A stretch of 8,289 nt of DNA from Pseudomonadota bacterium (GTDB lineage Bacteria > Pseudomonadota > Alphaproteobacteria > Acetobacterales > Acetobacteraceae). Shown piece after piece: positions 6,267-8,289 of this stretch. A program made the position numbers and the translations under genes. How positions within the stretch are numbered: position 1 is the stretch's first letter; each line of letters opens with the position of its first letter. A model generated the notes under the pieces. It was not told where the DNA came from, did no database searches, and saw only the letters and a program-made list of their open reading frames with translations. Where the stretch lies: positions 1-8,289 of the forward strand of contig JAKAZX010000163.1 of NCBI GenBank assembly GCA_021826485.1, read 5' to 3'.

Positions 6267-7235
6267 TCAATCCGCGCTGGCCTGCGCCGCCGGCTCGGCC
6301 CGCGGATTCATGAACAGCCCGTGCGGCGATCGCCCGACATCGATCGTTTGCACCGCGCCGGTCGTGGGGTCGAGAATGGCGACCTTGCGCGCGAACCGTT
6401 CGGTGATCCACAGCTTGCCGTCCGGGGCGAAGGCGATGTCGTCCGGCCCGCCCGGCACCGTATAGGTGCGCCGCACCGCGAAGGTCGCGGGGTCCATCGC
6501 CAGCGTCGTCGCAGAGACCCGGTTGTTGACCCATAGCGTGTGCCCGTCCGGCGAAAGATAGAGCTGGTGCGTGCCCTTCGCCGCCTTCACCCGCCGCTCC
6601 ACCTGTCCGTCGGCGGGATTGACCACGACGAACCCGTCCTCGCCCATCAGCGCCACCAGCACCCGCCCGTTCAGCCACAGCACGCCGGCCGGCACGCGGC
6701 CTACCGTCACGTCCCACTGCACCGCGAGCGTGCGCAGGTCGATCGCCACCAGCCGGCCGGTGCCTTGCAGGCTGACGAACACGCGGGCGCCATCCGGTGA
6801 ATAGGCCAGGTGGCTCGGCATGGATTTCAGCGGGAAGCGCTTGACCAGCTTCAGGGTCGCCGCGTCGTACAGATCGACCTGGTTGCGCGCGAGGCCGTTG
6901 ACGGTGAGGTATTTCCCGTCCGGACTGAACCAGAGCTGGTAGGGGTCGGCGCAGGGCACGCGGCGGCGCACCGCGAACGTGTCCGGATCGAGCACGAACA
7001 GCGCATTGCCGCCGGTGTCGCCCACCAGCAGATCGTGCCCGTCCGGGGACAGCGCCCAATGGTGCGGCTCCCGCAGCACCGGGATGCGGGTGATCTCCCG
7101 CCGCGCGGCCATGTCCACGACGCTGAGCGAGGCGTCGCCGGAATTCAGTACCAGCACCGCCCCCTTCGCCTGCGCGGCCGCGACCGGCGTCGCCATCAGC
7201 AGGCCGGCGAGCAGGGCTGAGAGGGTATGGCGCAT
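6267..7235 (-). CDS. Secreted YVTN-type beta-propeller protein
   Basis: This is a 322-residue exported protein. Residues 1-23 are a signal peptide (MRH, hydrophobic core, AAAQA with cleavage before KGAV). The rest is made of repeated blades of about 40 residues in the style of YVTN/lactonase-like propellers. SPDG turns occur at 63-66, 104-107, 146-149 and 228-231, with a variant APDG at 270-273, each followed by a strand such as YLTVNG, RVFVSLQG or TLWVNN, then a 'DP-T-AV' turn. Seven blades fit the length. Such domains usually bind partners or cofactors and no catalytic motif is recognisable. The frame stays open upstream to 7877, but the start at 7235 is preferred because it begins the signal peptide and avoids overlap with urtA. 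The Shine-Dalgarno is weak. It forms an operon with the downstream membrane hydroxylase. Confidence 0.88.
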   Translation of the reverse strand: MRHTLSALLAGLLMATPVAAAQAKGAVLVLNSGDASLSVVDMAARREITRIPVLREPHHWALSPDGHDLLVGDTGGNALFVLDPDTFAVRRRVPCADPYQLWFSPDGKYLTVNGLARNQVDLYDAATLKLVKRFPLKSMPSHLAYSPDGARVFVSLQGTGRLVAIDLRTLAVQWDVTVGRVPAGVLWLNGRVLVALMGEDGFVVVNPADGQVERRVKAAKGTHQLYLSPDGHTLWVNNRVSATTLAMDPATFAVRRTYTVPGGPDDIAFAPDGKLWITERFARKVAILDPTTGAVQTIDVGRSPHGLFMNPRAEPAAQASAD

Positions 7236-7281
7236 GATCGGCAGGTCCCGTCGAGAGTCCCGAGGCTTATAGCATGTCATT

Positions 7282-7356
7282 GCCATGCCGCGCGAGCATT
7301 GCAGTGCAGCATGGGGCGCGTCGTTCGGGTTCTGCGTGTTCATGCGCCATGCCGCG
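7282..7356. repeat. Two copies of an 11-bp direct repeat upstream of urtA
   Basis: GCCATGCCGCG occurs exactly at 7282-7292 and again at 7346-7356, 64 bp apart (about six helical turns). The second copy ends 65 bp before the sigma-54 promoter. The spacing and position would suit an activator or enhancer-binding protein, but the motif is GC-rich and not a match to the NtrC consensus, so chance is possible. Confidence 0.3.
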
Positions 7357-7421
7357 AGACGAACTGAGCAAAGTTTCGGCATCTGCATCCGAATTGTCGG
7401 CCATCCGGTGCGCCGCCGGTC

Positions 7422-7436
7422 TGGCATGGGGTTTGC
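7422..7436 (+). promoter_or_regulatory. Sigma-54 (RpoN) promoter for urtA
   Basis: TGGCATG-GGGT-TTGC matches the sigma-54 consensus TGGCACG-N4-TTGC with one mismatch. The invariant GG (7423-7424) and GC (7435-7436) are separated by exactly 10 bp, as required for -24/-12. The start of transcription would be near 7447, giving a leader of about 54 nt before the urtA ATG. Urea transporters are commonly under NtrC/RpoN nitrogen control, which supports the call. I could not identify a convincing NtrC site upstream. Confidence 0.7.
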
Positions 7437-7450
7437 GTGCCTATTGGGCG

Positions 7451-7467
7451 GGCAGCCGGGGGCTGCC
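7451..7467 (+). other. Perfect hairpin in the predicted urtA leader
   Basis: GGCAGCC (7451-7457) and GGCTGCC (7461-7467) form a perfect 7-bp GC-rich stem around a GGG loop. If transcription starts near 7447, the hairpin sits at the very 5' end of the message and ends 33 nt before the ATG, leaving the ribosome site free. It could protect the mRNA from 5' decay, or be a protein-binding palindrome in the DNA. There is no T-tract, so it is not a terminator. Confidence 0.45.
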
Positions 7468-7500
7468 ATTGGTCGCACAAGAAACCGCAAGGACCCGAAG

Positions 7501-8289
7501 ATGGCTTCATTCCGCACCTGGCTGCGCGGCGCGGCACTGGGCGCCGCCGCACTCGCCGCCGTCCTGCTGCCCGGCGCCGCGCGCGCCGAGGATACGATCA
7601 AGGTCGGCATCCTGCACTCGCTTTCCGGCACCATGGCGATCAGCGAAACCACGCTGAAGGACGTCATGCTGATGCTGATCGACGAACAGAACAAGAAGGG
7701 CGGCCTGCTCGGCAAGAAGCTGGAGGCGGTGGTGGTCGATCCGGCCTCCAACTGGCCGCTGTTCGCCGAAAAAGCGCGCGAACTGCTGACCGTGGACAAG
7801 GTCGCCGCCGTGTTCGGCTGCTGGACCTCCGTCTCCCGCAAATCCGTGCTGCCGGTGTTCGAGGAGCTGAACGGCATCCTGTTCTACCCGGTGCAGTATG
7901 AAGGCGAGGAGAGCAGCAAGAACGTCTTCTACACCGGCGCCGCGCCGAACCAGCAGGCGGTGCCCGCGGTCGACTACCTGATGGGCGAGGAAGGCGTGAA
8001 GCGCTGGGTGCTGGAAGGCACCGACTACGTCTATCCGCGCACCACCAACAAGATCCTTGAAGCCTATCTGAAGAGCAAGGGCGTCGCCGACAGCGACATC
8101 ATGATCAACTACACCCCGTTCGGCTTCTCCGACTGGCAGAGCGAGGTGGCGAAGATCAAGCAGTTCGGCTCGGCCGGCAAGAAGACGGCGGTGGTATCGA
8201 CGATCAACGGCGACGCCAACGTGCCGTTCTACAAAGAACTCGGCAACCAGGGCATCAAGGCGACCGACATCCCGGTCGTCGCCTTCTCG
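7501..8289 (+). CDS. urtA: Urea ABC transporter substrate-binding protein UrtA, 3' end missing
   Basis: The first 263 residues are present, of roughly 400-440 expected. Residues 1-29 form a signal peptide (MASFRTWLRG, hydrophobic core, cleavage after ARA). The mature protein opens EDTIKVGILHSLSGTMAISE and contains FGCWTSVSRKSVLPVFEE (105-122), LFYPVQYEGEE (127-137), GTDYVYPRTTNKI (173-185) and INGDANVPFYKEL (235-247). These are close to the hallmark segments of UrtA/FmdD-type proteins in the leucine/amide-binding family. UrtA delivers urea, or short amides in relatives, to the UrtBCDE importer. The ATG at 7501 has AAGGA at 7489-7493 with a 7-nt spacer. The urtBCDE genes, and often urease genes, would be expected just beyond the right edge. 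The sigma-54 promoter upstream points to induction on nitrogen limitation. FmdD (amide-binding) is the main alternative. Confidence 0.93.
   Translation, partial: MASFRTWLRGAALGAAALAAVLLPGAARAEDTIKVGILHSLSGTMAISETTLKDVMLMLIDEQNKKGGLLGKKLEAVVVDPASNWPLFAEKARELLTVDKVAAVFGCWTSVSRKSVLPVFEELNGILFYPVQYEGEESSKNVFYTGAAPNQQAVPAVDYLMGEEGVKRWVLEGTDYVYPRTTNKILEAYLKSKGVADSDIMINYTPFGFSDWQSEVAKIKQFGSAGKKTAVVSTINGDANVPFYKELGNQGIKATDIPVVAFS

Noticed and set aside
7266..7271. Possible -10 (TATAAG on the minus strand) for the beta-propeller operon
   Set aside because: It lies 31 bp upstream of the start at 7235, but no acceptable -35 is found at 16-18 bp, so it is too weak to list as a promoter.
7281..7400. NtrC-type enhancer sites (TGC-N11-GCA) upstream of the sigma-54 promoter
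   Set aside because: Several TGC and GCA triplets occur but none with the required spacing and flanking bases. The nearest, at 7333-7349, ends in CCA.
7236..7877. N-terminal extension of the beta-propeller gene across the intergenic region into urtA
   Set aside because: The added 214 residues would overlap urtA antisense and precede a clear signal peptide. The start at 7235 is better.
7437..7901. Plus-strand open frame of 154 codons overlapping the urtA start
   Set aside because: It is out of frame with urtA, which has a convincing protein sequence, and it gives an Arg-rich translation with no domain.

Overview
The window is GC-rich, tightly packed bacterial DNA. Codon use, UrtA and a NitT/TauT-type transporter suggest a proteobacterium, most likely an alphaproteobacterium (an Acetobacteraceae-like or other Rhodospirillales-like genome would fit). 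No marker gene here fixes the taxon. There are no RNA genes, insertion sequences, CRISPR arrays or phage genes. Nine protein genes are supported; the first and last run off the window.

Region 1 (1-5316) is a divergent transport and catabolism locus. Leftward from about position 1358 run a fumarylacetoacetate-hydrolase (FAH) family enzyme and a metal-dependent cyclase/hydrolase of the kynurenine-formamidase/isatin-hydrolase type (partial). Rightward from 1460 run a periplasmic substrate-binding protein, a GntR/FCD regulator, an ABC ATPase and two different inner-membrane permeases. Every junction in the rightward operon overlaps by 1-4 bases (GTGA, ATGA, ATGA, TGATG). The 101-bp divergent intergenic region holds an AT-rich perfect inverted repeat (ATATACA-N11-TGTATAT) that overlaps the -10 of a good promoter candidate for the FAH gene. 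The simplest reading is a self-contained module: the transporter imports a small organic compound, the two hydrolases open or cleave it, and the embedded GntR protein senses it or a product. The substrate cannot be read from the sequence.

Region 2 (5317-7235, minus strand) is a two-gene operon. A secreted seven-bladed-type (YVTN/SPDG) beta-propeller protein is followed 7 bp later by a membrane di-iron fatty acid hydroxylase/sterol desaturase family protein. This operon converges on the ABC operon, with only 7 bp between the two stop codons. Both stop codons lie inside one bulged stem-loop that probably ends transcription from both sides.

Region 3 (7236-8289) begins a urea ABC transporter operon with urtA (263 codons present). 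Its 265-bp upstream region holds a near-consensus sigma-54 promoter (TGGCATG-N4-TTGC), as expected for nitrogen control, and a perfect 7-bp hairpin close to the predicted 5' end of the transcript.
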